Numbered from the stretch's first letter, positions 8,506 to 17,502 are shown. The stretch: DNA of 64,000 nt from Hyphomicrobiales bacterium (GCA_021732215.1 JAKFVL010000005.1:1-64000), one strand, 5' to 3'. Numbers and translations: made by a program. Notes: generated by a model not told the origin, from the letters alone.

Positions 8506-10278
8506 ATGCTGCCAACCAACTCTGCCGTCATCCTGAGGAGCGCGCTATCGCGCGCGTCTCGAAGGATGGGGCGACATGGTTCGAGACGCGCCGCAAGCGG
8601 CGCTCCTCACCATGACGAGCGAGGTCTGCTCCACCGCTTCATCAGCGACCAGCGCGGCAACGTCGCGCTGATGTCGGCGGGTGGCCTGTTGCTGGCGCTG
8701 AGTTGTGCCGCGCTCGGCGTCGATGTCGGCGCGGTGTTCGCGGGCAAGCGCAAGACCCAGAGCGCGGCCGATATCGCCGCGATCGTGGCCGCGAGCGATC
8801 TCACCAACGCCGCCAAGGCCGCGGCCGCTGCCGTGTCGAAAAACAGCCTGCCGGCGGAGGCGCTGGTGTCGGTCGAGCCCGGCATCTACTCCACGAACAC
8901 CGCGCTCGCTCCGGCCGCGCGCTTCGTGGCGTCGCCGGCCGCCTCCGCCAATGCCGTCCGTGTCACCCTGCAAACAAAGACGCCGTTGTTCTTCGGCAAG
9001 ATGCTGGCCGGCGCGGAGCAACTCGACGTTCGCGCCAGTGCGACCGCCAGCACCACGGCGCTCGGGACCTTCGCCATCGGCTCAAAGCTGGCGTCGCTGA
9101 ACAATGGCGTCGTCAACGCGCTGCTCGGCAATTTGCTGGGCACCTCGCTGTCGTTGTCCGTTCTCGATTATCAGGCGCTGGCGGATGCGAAGATCGACAT
9201 CTTCAGCTTCCTCACCGAACTGGCGGTGCGCGCCAATCTCACCGCGGTCACCTATGACACATTGCTGTCCAGCAACCTCAGGGTGACGGATATCGCCGCT
9301 GCGCTGCTGGTGGCGCAGAAGGCGGCGAGCGGGGTCAACGCGGCAACCACCGCGCTGAACTCCGTGTCGCTGGCGCTGGCAGGCGTGACGACAAAGGTCA
9401 CGCCGGCGGCGCTGTTTTCGCTCGGCCCCTATGGCGGGCTGACGGCCGGGCAAAAGCCGAAAGTCTCGGTCAGTGTGTCCGCGCTCGATCTGCTGTCGGC
9501 GACGGCGTCGCTGGCGAACGGCAGCAATCAGGCCTCGGCTTCAGTCAATGCGGGTTTGCCGGGCATCGCCAGCGTCTCGGTCAAAGCATCGATCGGCGAG
9601 CGGCCGGTCGGCACAAGCTGGATCAGGGTCGGAGCCAAAGGCACGAGCGTCCACACCGCGCAGACCCGCATTCTGCTCAACGTGCAACTGCTCGGCTCGG
9701 GCAACGTGGCCTCGGTCAATGTCCCGCTCTATGTCGAGGTCGCGTCCGGAACCGCGACGCTGAATGCATTGAGCTGCGGCTATCCCAACATCGCGAACTC
9801 GTCGGCGACGCTCGGCGTGTCGCCGGGCATCGTCGATGCGTGGATCGGCGGCGTCACCGCGGCCGAGCTGAAGAATTTTTCGGTGAAGCCTAATCCGCCG
9901 CCGGCGGCGCTTGCCACCGTCGGCCCCGTCTCTGTCAGCGGCAAGGCGCATGCGGCATTGGCGAACACGGCAGCGACGCCGGTGAGCTTCAGCTATGCCG
10001 ACGTGCAGGCGCAAACCAGGAAGACCGTCAACACCACTTCGTTCGCCTCGTCGCTGACGTCGACCCTGCTGGGCGATCTGTCGCTGACCGTGCAGGTCGG
10101 CCCGCTCGGCCTGCCGATCCCCGGTATCGGCGGCGTGGTCAGCGGCATCATCAGCGGCGCGACCGGCTCTATCGATCAGGTTATTGCCTCGACGCTGGCG
10201 GCGCTCGGCGTCGGCGTCGGGCAGGCGGATGTCTGGGTGACGGGAATCCGCTGTGATGGTGCGGTGCTGGTGAATTAA
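8506..10278 (+). CDS. TadG-like protein
   Basis: A 590-residue protein. Near residues 45-75 it has the TadG-type N terminus, SDQRGNVALMSAGG and a membrane helix, followed by a long Ala/Ser/Val-rich exported region predicted to be beta-rich. No von Willebrand MIDAS motif is visible. The start at 8506 has gaaagga upstream. The N-terminal 38 residues include translation of a palindromic repeat (8527-8619); the only in-frame ATG inside it is 8566, so at least half of the repeat is translated whichever start is used. The gene begins 61 bases after TadE and is probably cotranscribed with it. Confidence 0.8.
   Translation: MLPTNSAVILRSALSRASRRMGRHGSRRAASGAPHHDERGLLHRFISDQRGNVALMSAGGLLLALSCAALGVDVGAVFAGKRKTQSAADIAAIVAASDLTNAAKAAAAAVSKNSLPAEALVSVEPGIYSTNTALAPAARFVASPAASANAVRVTLQTKTPLFFGKMLAGAEQLDVRASATASTTALGTFAIGSKLASLNNGVVNALLGNLLGTSLSLSVLDYQALADAKIDIFSFLTELAVRANLTAVTYDTLLSSNLRVTDIAAALLVAQKAASGVNAATTALNSVSLALAGVTTKVTPAALFSLGPYGGLTAGQKPKVSVSVSALDLLSATASLANGSNQASASVNAGLPGIASVSVKASIGERPVGTSWIRVGAKGTSVHTAQTRILLNVQLLGSGNVASVNVPLYVEVASGTATLNALSCGYPNIANSSATLGVSPGIVDAWIGGVTAAELKNFSVKPNPPPAALATVGPVSVSGKAHAALANTAATPVSFSYADVQAQTRKTVNTTSFASSLTSTLLGDLSLTVQVGPLGLPIPGIGGVVSGIISGATGSIDQVIASTLAALGVGVGQADVWVTGIRCDGAVLVN
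8527..8619. repeat. palindromic repeat, family B copy 2, inside the TadG gene
   Basis: The left arm gtcatcctgaggagcgcgc pairs with the right arm gcgctcctcaccatgac, and the inner arms are cgcgtctcgaaggatg and ggttcgagacgcg. It is closely similar to the intergenic copy at 13950-14044 and is read in frame by TadG. Confidence 0.88.
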
Positions 10279-10287
10279 GCCGCAGGC

Positions 10288-10710
10288 TTATGGCTGAAGC
10301 GAATTTGGGTTGGCTTGTTTCGGCCTATCGCGCCACCGGTTCACGATCTGCAGCGCGCCCCACGCGCCCAGCAGCGAGAAGAGCATTCCGCCGGCGAGAG
10401 AAACCGACATCACCGGGCCTCCGGTGGCCGCCAGTGATCTGCCCGTGGTGAAGGGCGAGAGCAACAACACCAGAATGATGCCGCCGAGTTGGGCGGCTAG
10501 CAAAACGCCGACGAACGAAACGACGATGTTCACCATCCAGCCAAGCACACCGCGTTTCTTCGTCCATGCCTCGTGGATCCCGACAGCCAGTGCAGCGGCG
10601 ATGTAAGTGAACCCGATCGTCAGCGACCCGCCGACGCTCCCCGGCGGAATAGAGTCGGTCCACTGCAGGAGCAGGACGCCGATCACGGCAATCAACGCGA
10701 TGAATATCAT
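10288..10710 (-). CDS. hypothetical membrane protein
   Basis: 140 residues with four hydrophobic segments, near residues 1-14, 26-44, 52-84 and 100-125. The start at 10710 is backed by aggaca ten bases upstream; a longer frame reaching 11175 is mostly repeat DNA and was rejected. It is convergent with TadG, leaving only nine bases between stops. No family was recognised. Confidence 0.7.
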   Translation of the reverse strand: MIFIALIAVIGVLLLQWTDSIPPGSVGGSLTIGFTYIAAALAVGIHEAWTKKRGVLGWMVNIVVSFVGVLLAAQLGGIILVLLLSPFTTGRSLAATGGPVMSVSLAGGMLFSLLGAWGALQIVNRWRDRPKQANPNSLQP

Positions 10711-10829
10711 GAAGTTTGTCCTGCTGTCTGGTTGCTCGTTTCTCTTGGTCGCGGTTGGCCCCTCACAGGTTCGCCGGCCCTGGTGTGCCGGTGAATTCTT
10801 CACATTGAGACGAACCGCTGACGAAATCC

Positions 10830-11015
10830 CAGCCCCGCGAAGCGTGGGGAGGGTCGCATAGGCGGCCTTTGGCCGCCGTTCTTCGACAAAAAACGCCGAT
10901 GCTTCGCATCGGCTACGCGAAGCGGAGGCCGGGGTGGGGGCGGCAGCGTGGAAACCCCACCCGGTGCTTCGTTCGCCTTGCTCACTCGCACCACCCTCCC
11001 CACAAGGGGGAGGGA
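10830..11015. repeat. intergenic palindromic repeat, family A copy 2
   Basis: Most of the 353-base gap before hisS is a family A element: agccccgcgaagcgtgggga at the left, ccctccccacaagggggagg at the right, and nested hairpins in the middle (ggcggcctttggccgcc; gccgatgcttcgcatcggc). The rest of the gap (10711-10829, 11016-11063) shows no gene. Confidence 0.85.
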
Positions 11016-11063
11016 TACGAGCGAACCTTGTCGCGATGTTTGGCGGCTGGTAACACCCGCCCC

Positions 11064-12692
11064 ATGTCCGAAGGAAAATCAAAAAAACCCCAGAAGCTGC
11101 GCGCGCGCCTGCCGCGCGGGCTGGAGGATCGCGGTCCCGCCGCGATCGCCGCCACGCGCGCGATGACCGAGACAATCCGCGCGGTTTACGAGCGCTACGG
11201 CTTCGAGCCGGTGGAAACCCCGGCGATGGAATACACCGACGCGCTCGGCAAATTCCTGCCCGATCAGGACCGGCCGAACGAAGGCGTGTTTTCGTTCCAG
11301 GACGATGACGAGCAGTGGATTTCGCTGCGCTACGATCTCACAGCACCCTTGGCGCGCTACGTCGCCGAAAATTACCAGCACCTCGCGCTGCCCTATCGCA
11401 GCTATCGCGAAGGCTATGTCTTCCGCAACGAGAAGCCGGGCCCCGGCCGCTTTCGCCAGTTCATGCAGTTCGATGCCGACACGGTCGGCAGCGCGTCGCC
11501 CGCGGCCGACGCCGAGATGTGCATGATGGCGGCGGACACAATGGAAGCGCTCGGCATCCCGCGCGGGCAGTATGTGGTGAAGGTCAACAACCGCAAGGTG
11601 CTCGATGGTGTGATGGAGAGCATTGGCGTTGTCGATGAGAAGCAGAAGCTCACAGTTCTGCGGGCGATCGATAAGTATGATCGGCTCGGCTTCGAAGGCG
11701 TAAAGTTATTGCTTGGCGATGGGAGAAAAGACGAAAGCGGCGATTTTACTAAAGGTGCCAACTTAACTGAGAACGTTGCCGATCTATTGGCTGTAATTTT
11801 TCGACCCGGTCAAGGTTCTCCGCAAATTCCATCGGATCTGCTCAACAAGATACCCTCAAGAGATGTTGGTGAAAGTGAGCGGGTACGTTGGTTTGTCGAT
11901 GACAAAACGCACGCCGAGTCAAACTATCTCGCAATAGATATGTTTGGCTACGTCACAAACGATCTGTTGAGCAAGAATGGCTTTGTTGCAAATCCCACAC
12001 TCGAAGCAGGTTTGTCTGAATTGATTGCAATCGGAGATTTGGTTGATAAGGCGGGTTTTGCACGCGACAGAATCGCAATCGATCCCTCCGTCGTCCGCGG
12101 TCTCGAATATTACACCGGCCCCGTGTTCGAAGTTGAATTGCTGCTTGAAACCAAGGACGAGAAAGGCCGTCCGGTTCGGTTCGGTTCGGTCGGCGGTGGT
12201 GGGCGCTATGACGGTCTCGTGTCGCGCTTCATGGGCCAGCCGGTGCCGGCGACCGGGTTTTCGATCGGCGTGTCGCGTTTGCAGGCCGCGCTCAAGATGC
12301 TCGGCAAGATCGATACCAGACCGCAACTTGGTCCCGTCGTCGTCATCGTTGTCGGACGCGAAAACTTGGTGGATGCGCAGAAGCTGACAGTGATGCTGCG
12401 TGCAGAAAACATTCGTGCCGAAATGTATCTCGGCAGTTCAAATCACGGCCCCAAGCAACAATTGAGCTATGCCAACAAACGCAATTCGCCATGCGCCGTG
12501 ATTCTGGGCTCTGACGAGCGCGAGCGCGGGGAGGTCTTGATCCGCGATCTGATCGCTGGCAGCGCGCCGAGCGACGCAGAGAATCGCGACGCGCATCTGA
12601 AGAAACAGGCCGAGGCGCAGGTCGCGGTGCCCATGGGAAAATTTATTCAGTCCGTGCGCGAGGTGTTGAAGCGGCACGATGTGAAGTGGTGA
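11064..12692 (+). CDS. hisS: histidyl-tRNA synthetase
   Basis: Class II synthetase that charges tRNA-His, 542 residues. Motif 2 appears as [14 protein letters not shown] near residues 122-135, the HisA signature as [11 protein letters not shown] near 345, and the glycine-rich motif 3 region as [10 protein letters not shown] near 374; a C-terminal anticodon-binding domain follows from about 430. The start at 11064 (MSEGKSKK) was chosen because upstream in-frame codons are repeat DNA. Bases about 11640-12075 (residues 192-337), the insertion domain between motifs 2 and 3, are strikingly poorer in G+C than the rest. Confidence 0.97.
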   Translation: MSEGKSKKPQKLRARLPRGLEDRGPAAIAATRAMTETIRAVYERYGFEPVETPAMEYTDALGKFLPDQDRPNEGVFSFQDDDEQWISLRYDLTAPLARYVAENYQHLALPYRSYREGYVFRNEKPGPGRFRQFMQFDADTVGSASPAADAEMCMMAADTMEALGIPRGQYVVKVNNRKVLDGVMESIGVVDEKQKLTVLRAIDKYDRLGFEGVKLLLGDGRKDESGDFTKGANLTENVADLLAVIFRPGQGSPQIPSDLLNKIPSRDVGESERVRWFVDDKTHAESNYLAIDMFGYVTNDLLSKNGFVANPTLEAGLSELIAIGDLVDKAGFARDRIAIDPSVVRGLEYYTGPVFEVELLLETKDEKGRPVRFGSVGGGGRYDGLVSRFMGQPVPATGFSIGVSRLQAALKMLGKIDTRPQLGPVVVIVVGRENLVDAQKLTVMLRAENIRAEMYLGSSNHGPKQQLSYANKRNSPCAVILGSDERERGEVLIRDLIAGSAPSDAENRDAHLKKQAEAQVAVPMGKFIQSVREVLKRHDVKW

Positions 12693-12697
12693 GATGT

Positions 12698-12792
12698 GTC
12701 GTCCCTGCGAAAGCAGGGACCCATACGCCGCGTGTTATCGATAGTTCATGGCGTATGGGTCTCGAGTCGCGCTTCGCTTGCCCGGGACGACA
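12698..12792. repeat. intergenic inverted repeat, family C copy 2
   Basis: Begins with gtcgtccctgcgaaagcagg like the copy at 1667-1780 and ends in cgggacgac, with inner arms cccatacgcc and ggcgtatggg. It starts six bases after the hisS stop and may also serve as 3' end structure. Confidence 0.8.
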
Positions 12793-12810
12793 AGTTCTGA
12801 TGTGGGTGCA

Positions 12811-13221
12811 ATGCAATTCGACACCAAGATCGCCATTGTCATCCGCAGCGACCTCGAAGCGTGGCAGAAGCTCAACGTCGCGGCGTTTCTGGCGAGCGGC
12901 ATTGCGGCTGCGTTTCCCGGTTGCATCGGCGAACCGTATGAAGATGCATCCAGCACAAACTATCACGCGCTGATCGGCCAGCCGATCCTGATCTACGGCG
13001 CCGACCGCGCGCAGCTCTCACGCGCGCTTGAACGCGCCATAGCTCGCGGCGTGAAGGCCGCCGTCTATACCGAAGACATGTTCACGACGACGCATGATGC
13101 CGCCAACCGCGCCGCGGTGAAGGCGGTCGCGCGGCCCGACCTCAATCTGGTGGGTATCGCGTTCCGCGCCGAGCGCAAGGTGGTTGACAAGATCGCCGAT
13201 GGCCTGAAATTTCACGCATGA
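12811..13221 (+). CDS. DUF2000 family protein
   Basis: 136 residues beginning KIAIVIRSDLEAWQKLNV, the hallmark opening of DUF2000, a small alpha/beta family of unknown function related in fold to peptidyl-tRNA hydrolase 2. The start at 12811 is the ATG directly before the first beta strand. No enzymatic residue can be assigned with confidence. The next gene downstream (tautomerase) is 110 bases away. Confidence 0.8.
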   Translation: MQFDTKIAIVIRSDLEAWQKLNVAAFLASGIAAAFPGCIGEPYEDASSTNYHALIGQPILIYGADRAQLSRALERAIARGVKAAVYTEDMFTTTHDAANRAAVKAVARPDLNLVGIAFRAERKVVDKIADGLKFHA

Positions 13222-13330
13222 TTTTGCGCGGAATGTCCGCCACGACTTTGCCATCACCGGAAATCCACTTTAAGAATCCTGCCTTAAGTTTGCCGCAACG
13301 TTTCTAACGACAAAAAACAGGGAGAATCCG

Positions 13331-13531
13331 ATGCCTGAAATCACCGTGAACATGGCCTCCGGCCGCACCGACGACCAGAAGGCCGGCATGATGCGCGACA
13401 TCACCCAGGCGCTGGTGAAGAATCTCGGCGTCGACGCCGAAGCCGTCGTGATCCAGATCAATGAAGCGCCGTTGTCGCACAAGATGAAGGGCGGCAAGAC
13501 CTTCATCGAACGCAAGGCGGCCGCGAAGTAG
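13331..13531 (+). CDS. 4-oxalocrotonate tautomerase family protein
   Basis: 66 residues with proline directly after the initiator Met, the catalytic N-terminal base of the tautomerase superfamily once Met is removed. The length and the C-terminal basic patch fit small 4-OT-like hexamers that interconvert keto and enol forms. A clear ribosome site (gggag) lies upstream. The substrate is unknown; no aromatic meta-cleavage genes are nearby. It is followed after 13 bases by a thioesterase and is likely cotranscribed with it. Confidence 0.88.
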   Translation: MPEITVNMASGRTDDQKAGMMRDITQALVKNLGVDAEAVVIQINEAPLSHKMKGGKTFIERKAAAK

Positions 13532-13544
13532 TTTCCGCACGCGC

Positions 13545-13940
13545 ATGAATCCGATGGGCGGCATCAAGCCCGGCCTCGCGGCCGAGCGAACCGAGACGGT
13601 CGAGCGTCACATGACGGTCGGCCATTTCGTGCCGGGCATGCCGTTCGTCTATGCGACGCCGATGATGATCCTGCTGATGGAAATGACGTCGGTCGATGCG
13701 ATCAAGCCGCATCTACCCGATGGATACGCCAGCGTCGGCATCGAGGTGAACATCCGTCACCTCGCGGCGACGCCTGTGGGGCGCACGGTACGGGCCACGT
13801 CAAAGGTGATCGAGGTCGATGGGCGGCGGGTGAATTTCGAGGTCGCCGTGTTCGACGGCGATCGGAAAATCGGCGAAGGCACCCATCGCCGCGGCGTCAT
13901 CGAGACCGCGCAGTTCAAGGCACGGTTCGGCGCGGAGTAG
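13545..13940 (+). CDS. hotdog-fold thioesterase (FlK-like)
   Basis: 131 residues with a single hotdog domain resembling the fluoroacetyl-CoA thioesterase-like family: MTVGHFVPGMPFVYATPMM, then TSVDAIKPHLPDGYASVG and GEGTHRRGVI near the C terminus. The family hydrolyses acyl-CoA thioesters using Thr, Glu and His; candidates here include the Thr at the MTSVDA helix and the His of GEGTHRR. The acyl substrate is unknown. Confidence 0.83.
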   Translation: MNPMGGIKPGLAAERTETVERHMTVGHFVPGMPFVYATPMMILLMEMTSVDAIKPHLPDGYASVGIEVNIRHLAATPVGRTVRATSKVIEVDGRRVNFEVAVFDGDRKIGEGTHRRGVIETAQFKARFGAE

Positions 13941-13949
13941 GTTGTAACC

Positions 13950-14044
13950 CTCATCCTGAGGAGCGGCAAAGCCGCGTCTCGAAGGATGCAGGCCCGTCAT
14001 CGGCCTCATGGTTCGAGACGCGCTGAAGCGCTCCTCACCATGAG
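13950..14044. repeat. intergenic palindromic repeat, family B copy 3
   Basis: The left arm ctcatcctgaggagc pairs with gctcctcaccatgag, and cgcgtctcgaaggatg with ggttcgagacgcg. This is the non-coding counterpart of the copies inside the TadE and TadG genes and sits between convergent genes. Confidence 0.9.
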
Positions 14045-14053
14045 GAACAGGCG

Positions 14054-14575
14054 CTACTTCTTTTGTCCCCGAAGCGCCTGCAGATCCTTGATGTTCATCT
14101 TCATGCCGCCCGGCATGACGATGTCACCGGCCTTCTGGTCGGATTTGCACGCGCCCATCCATTTCGCATCGATCGCCATGATCGAATCGCGCGGCGCACC
14201 GGCAGGTGCGCCCGTACTCTGCGACGATACTTTCACGGTGTAGGTGGAGTTGAAATCGCCGGTGAATTCGGCGCGCGTCGTCGACGTCTTGCCGGCGATC
14301 GTGCAGACCGAATTGCTGACGTAGCCGGTCGCAGTCTTCTCGATTTCGTTCCTGCTGCACATGTCCGCGGACATCGGGCCGACGCCAGAGGCCATCTCCT
14401 TGTCGGTGCTCGCGTCGGTGCAGTGCTGCATCATGGTCGGCGGCGTCTGCACGCCCGCGACCGTCATTTTGATTTCCCACAGTCCGGCCTTGCGGATCGG
14501 CAACTCGCCTGCGCTGGCAGCATGCGGAAGCATCGCAGCGATCGCAGCAGTCGCGATCGATCGCAAGAGCCTCAT
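14054..14575 (-). CDS. DUF3617 family exported protein
   Basis: 173 residues. An N-terminal signal peptide ends near AASAGE (about residue 22). The mature part begins with RKAGLWEIKM, the G-L-W-E motif that defines DUF3617, and has several cysteines (C52, C72, C91 and C142 by approximate count) that could form disulfides in the periplasm. The function is unknown. The gene downstream in the same direction would be past a repeat, so it is probably a single unit with its upstream neighbour at 14621-14914. Confidence 0.82.
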   Translation of the reverse strand: MRLLRSIATAAIAAMLPHAASAGELPIRKAGLWEIKMTVAGVQTPPTMMQHCTDASTDKEMASGVGPMSADMCSRNEIEKTATGYVSNSVCTIAGKTSTTRAEFTGDFNSTYTVKVSSQSTGAPAGAPRDSIMAIDAKWMGACKSDQKAGDIVMPGGMKMNIKDLQALRGQKK

Positions 14576-14620
14576 GACGTGCTCCTGATGCCGATGAATA
14601 AAGTTTGGTCGCGCGGCTCG

Positions 14621-14914
14621 TCAGTAACGTGCGCGCAACGGACGGTCGTAGCCGCCGGGCGGCACCCACACACAGGCGAAGGAAATATAGCCGCCGTAAT
14701 TGGCCTGCACCGCGAGCGGCTTTACGATCTTGCCGTAGGATGCGCAGTGGTTGACGGCCATCGCCTTGATATCGGCCTGACCGACGAGGTTGTAGGAGAT
14801 GATGCCGCCGGTGTCGTTGCCCTTGAACGGAGGCACGGTGTCGATGAAAGCGTTTGCGGGAGCCGTGATCCAACCACTCGCCATCAGCGCCAGTGCCGCA
14901 ACCATCGTTCGCAT
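14621..14914 (-). CDS. hypothetical secreted protein
   Basis: 97 residues. The start at 14914 (MRTMVAALAL) gives a clear signal peptide cleaved near PANAF. The mature part has two cysteines (in HCASYG and FACVWV) that could pair. An upstream frame extension to 15031 would destroy the signal peptide, so it was not used. No family was recognised. It may be cotranscribed with the DUF3617 gene 45 bases downstream. Confidence 0.65.
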   Translation of the reverse strand: MRTMVAALALMASGWITAPANAFIDTVPPFKGNDTGGIISYNLVGQADIKAMAVNHCASYGKIVKPLAVQANYGGYISFACVWVPPGGYDRPLRARY

Positions 14915-15090
14915 CGATTCGCTCCAGCCAGGGTAATCGTCTGAGCCGAACCTTAAGGCCGCCCGGCCGCGATGGAAAGCGCGGTAACGGGCTGGAAAGC
15001 CATGTTGTTCATGGGTGTTGCCGCGTTGCACTTGACCCGGTGCGGCCTTCGCGGCACCGTCCCGTCAATATTCAGCGGGTGGGGCGCATC

Positions 15091-15561
15091 ATGCGCGATT
15101 TCAGGTTATCAGCTCGTCTTGTAATGCGCAGTGTGATGGCGCTCGGCGCGTTTGTACTGGCCGGCATCAGCGCTCCTGCGCAGGCCGCGAACTTCCTCGA
15201 ACTCAATTTCTATCTCTCCGGCCCGCGTTATGACGGCGACCTGCCGCCTTGCGAAGCGGCGCTGGGGCGCATCCAGTCGCGGTTTTCCCACAAGGAAGGC
15301 AAGTTCTGGAACTCCGCGCTTGAAATCACGGGCTTTGACAACGTGCGCGAGATCGCCTTCCGTCCCTGGCAATCCAACAACATTCCGCGCCGGTTCTGCA
15401 CGGCCACTGCGCTCATCAGCGACGGCAAGCCGCGTCAGGTGAACTTCTCGCTGATCGAAGACGGCGGTCTCGCCGGCTATGGAACCGGCGTCGAGTTTTG
15501 CGTCGTCGGTCTCGATCGCAACTGGGCCTACAACCCGGCCTGCAAAGCCGCGGGCTACTGA
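15091..15561 (+). CDS. hypothetical secreted protein
   Basis: 156 residues with an N-terminal signal peptide (basic start, hydrophobic stretch, cleavage near APAQAAN). The mature domain contains four cysteines (in PPCEAA, RRFCTA, VEFCVV and NPACKA), consistent with two disulfides in the periplasm. The start at 15091 gives the correct signal-peptide layout. No family was recognised. The next gene, also exported, is RNase T2. Confidence 0.7.
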   Translation: MRDFRLSARLVMRSVMALGAFVLAGISAPAQAANFLELNFYLSGPRYDGDLPPCEAALGRIQSRFSHKEGKFWNSALEITGFDNVREIAFRPWQSNNIPRRFCTATALISDGKPRQVNFSLIEDGGLAGYGTGVEFCVVGLDRNWAYNPACKAAGY

Positions 15562-15702
15562 GCCGCGGTTTGAACCGCCTCGTTCCACCTTGCCGTTTTC
15601 AACAAGCCGCATCGCCTGCGCGCACCGCAAAACATTTTGTTCTTGAAATGTTCTATTTGCGTGGCTAGGCTCATTCCCGTCTGGGTTGAGGAGCGTACCG
15701 CC

Positions 15703-16425
15703 ATGACCATCATGAAGGCTGGTTTTTTCCTGCGTCTGTTTCAATCGCTGCGGCTGATCGCTATCGCCGCTCTTGCCCTGTTCGCGCTCGGGATCACCGG
15801 GCCTGCCCAAGCCCAGGACCGGCGGCAGAACGCTCCGGGCGAGTTCGATTTCTACGTTCTGGCGTTGTCCTGGTCGCCGTCGTTCTGCGAGGCGGCGTCC
15901 GAGCGTGGCAACACCGGCCGTTCGCAGCAGGCGCAGTGCGGCGGCGGGCGGCCGTACTCATTCGTGGTGCATGGCCTGTGGCCGCAATACGAGCGTGGCT
16001 TCCCGAACTATTGCACCCGGCCAGCGCCGCGGCTCGAGCGTAACGTCATGGTATCGATGCTGGATCTGATGCCGGCACCCGGCCTGATCTACAACGAGTG
16101 GGACAAGCACGGCACTTGTTCAGGTCTCGGCACCCGCGCCTACTTCGAGACCATCCGCAAGGCCCGCGCGGTGGTGAAGATTCCGGAGGAATATCTCGAT
16201 CTCGCCGATCCGAAGCTCGCCGCTCCCGAAGACATCGAGCAGGCCTTCATCAAGATCAATCCTGGCCTGAGCAGTTCGGCGATCGCGGTGGTGTGCGACA
16301 GCAAGCGGCTCAGCGAAGTGCGCATCTGCATGAGCAAGGACTTGCAGTTCCGCTCCTGTGAGGAGATCGACCGGCGGGCCTGCCGCCGCGACAAGGTCTT
16401 GATGCCGCCGGTCCGGGGAAGCTGA
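15703..16425 (+). CDS. secreted ribonuclease T2 family protein
   Basis: 240 residues: signal peptide (cleavage near AQAQD), then a T2 RNase domain. Both catalytic segments are present: CAS I as FVVHGLWPQYERG and CAS II as EWDKHGTCSGLG, supplying the two catalytic histidines and the Glu/Lys pair. Such enzymes cut RNA through a 2',3'-cyclic phosphate in the periplasm or outside the cell. The start at 15703 follows gaggag. Cysteines typical of the family are present. Confidence 0.92.
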   Translation: MTIMKAGFFLRLFQSLRLIAIAALALFALGITGPAQAQDRRQNAPGEFDFYVLALSWSPSFCEAASERGNTGRSQQAQCGGGRPYSFVVHGLWPQYERGFPNYCTRPAPRLERNVMVSMLDLMPAPGLIYNEWDKHGTCSGLGTRAYFETIRKARAVVKIPEEYLDLADPKLAAPEDIEQAFIKINPGLSSSAIAVVCDSKRLSEVRICMSKDLQFRSCEEIDRRACRRDKVLMPPVRGS

Positions 16426-16447
16426 GCAGGCAGGTCACGCGAGCGCT

Positions 16448-16486
16448 GTTCATGCCTGCAAATATGTTGTTATTGCAGGCATGAAC
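16448..16486 (+). promoter_or_regulatory. perfect 14-bp inverted repeat over the rlmJ start codon
   Basis: The arm gttcatgcctgcaa (16448-16461) is exactly complementary to ttgcaggcatgaac (16473-16486), with an 11-base spacer. The right arm contains the rlmJ ATG (16481-16483) and the bases where its ribosome site would lie. In RNA this forms a strong hairpin that would bury the start; as DNA it could be an operator. Regulation is inferred. Confidence 0.75.
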
Positions 16487-17332
16487 TATCGTCACGACTT
16501 TCACGCCGGTAACTTTGCCGACGTCATCAAGCATATCGTCCTCGCGCGCATCCTGACCTATCTGCACGAGAAGGCGGCGGCGTTTCGGGTGATCGACACC
16601 CATGCCGGCGCGGGTCTGTACGATCTGGCGGGCGAGGCCGCGCAGCGCGGCGGCGAATGGCGTCTCGGCATCGCGCGGCTGATGCAGGCGCGGCTCTCCA
16701 GCGAGACGGCGGCTCTGGTTGCGCCCTATCTCGACATTGTCCGCGCCTTCAATCCGCAGCGTGATCTTGTTGCCTATCCCGGCTCGCCGCTGATCGCGCG
16801 CGCGCTGCTGCGGCCGCAGGATCGGCTCACCGCCTGCGAACTCGAACCTGGCGCTCGCAAGCGGCTGATCGGCGCCTTGCGCCACGACGAACAGGGCCGA
16901 GTGGTCGATATCGACGGATGGACCGCGCTGACGGCCTATGTGCCGCCGAAGGAGCGCCGCGGTCTGGTGCTGATCGATCCGCCGTTCGAGGAGCGCGACG
17001 AATACGAACGCCTCGCCGATCGCTTCGCGGCCGCCCATGCCAAATGGCCGAACGGCATTTACATGCTCTGGTATCCGGTCAAATCCCGGCGCAGTGCCGA
17101 GCAACTGGTCGATCAGGTCGCCGCGTGTGTCGCCGCCCGCGAGGATTGCCTGCGGATCGAGTTCAGCGTTGCGCCCCAATCCGCTGACGGGCCGCTGTTG
17201 TCGGCGGGGCTTTTGATCGTCAATCCGCCGTGGACGCTCGCGGCAGAGTTGCGCACGATCCTGCCCGAACTGGAAAAGCCGCTCGGGCAGGGCGGGGCCG
17301 GGCGCTTCAAGGTCGATACGCCCAAGCCCTGA
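16481..17332 (+). CDS. rlmJ: 23S rRNA (adenine(2030)-N6)-methyltransferase RlmJ
   Basis: 283 residues. Methylates A2030 of 23S rRNA using SAM. The N terminus MNYRHDFHAGNFADVIKHIV is a hallmark of RlmJ, the SAM motif is DTHAGAG near residue 39, and the catalytic DPPF motif is LIDPPFEERDEY near residue 165. The start codon lies inside an inverted repeat that also spans the ribosome site. The preceding gene is RNase T2, in the same direction but 55 bases away. Confidence 0.95.
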   Translation: MNYRHDFHAGNFADVIKHIVLARILTYLHEKAAAFRVIDTHAGAGLYDLAGEAAQRGGEWRLGIARLMQARLSSETAALVAPYLDIVRAFNPQRDLVAYPGSPLIARALLRPQDRLTACELEPGARKRLIGALRHDEQGRVVDIDGWTALTAYVPPKERRGLVLIDPPFEERDEYERLADRFAAAHAKWPNGIYMLWYPVKSRRSAEQLVDQVAACVAAREDCLRIEFSVAPQSADGPLLSAGLLIVNPPWTLAAELRTILPELEKPLGQGGAGRFKVDTPKP

Positions 17333-17502
17333 GCGGGCGGCGGTTGGCCGGGCCGCGAAAGAACCCATTCCGTCGTAGTCAATTCCTCTGGAACCGTATT
17401 AAGCTGCATCCGGCTGGCTTTACGTTCCGCTTCCGTGAATGGGGGCGGCGGAGTGAAAAGGCGCAGGGCCGCTCGTGCGGATGACGAGCGCGCTACGGTG
17501 GC

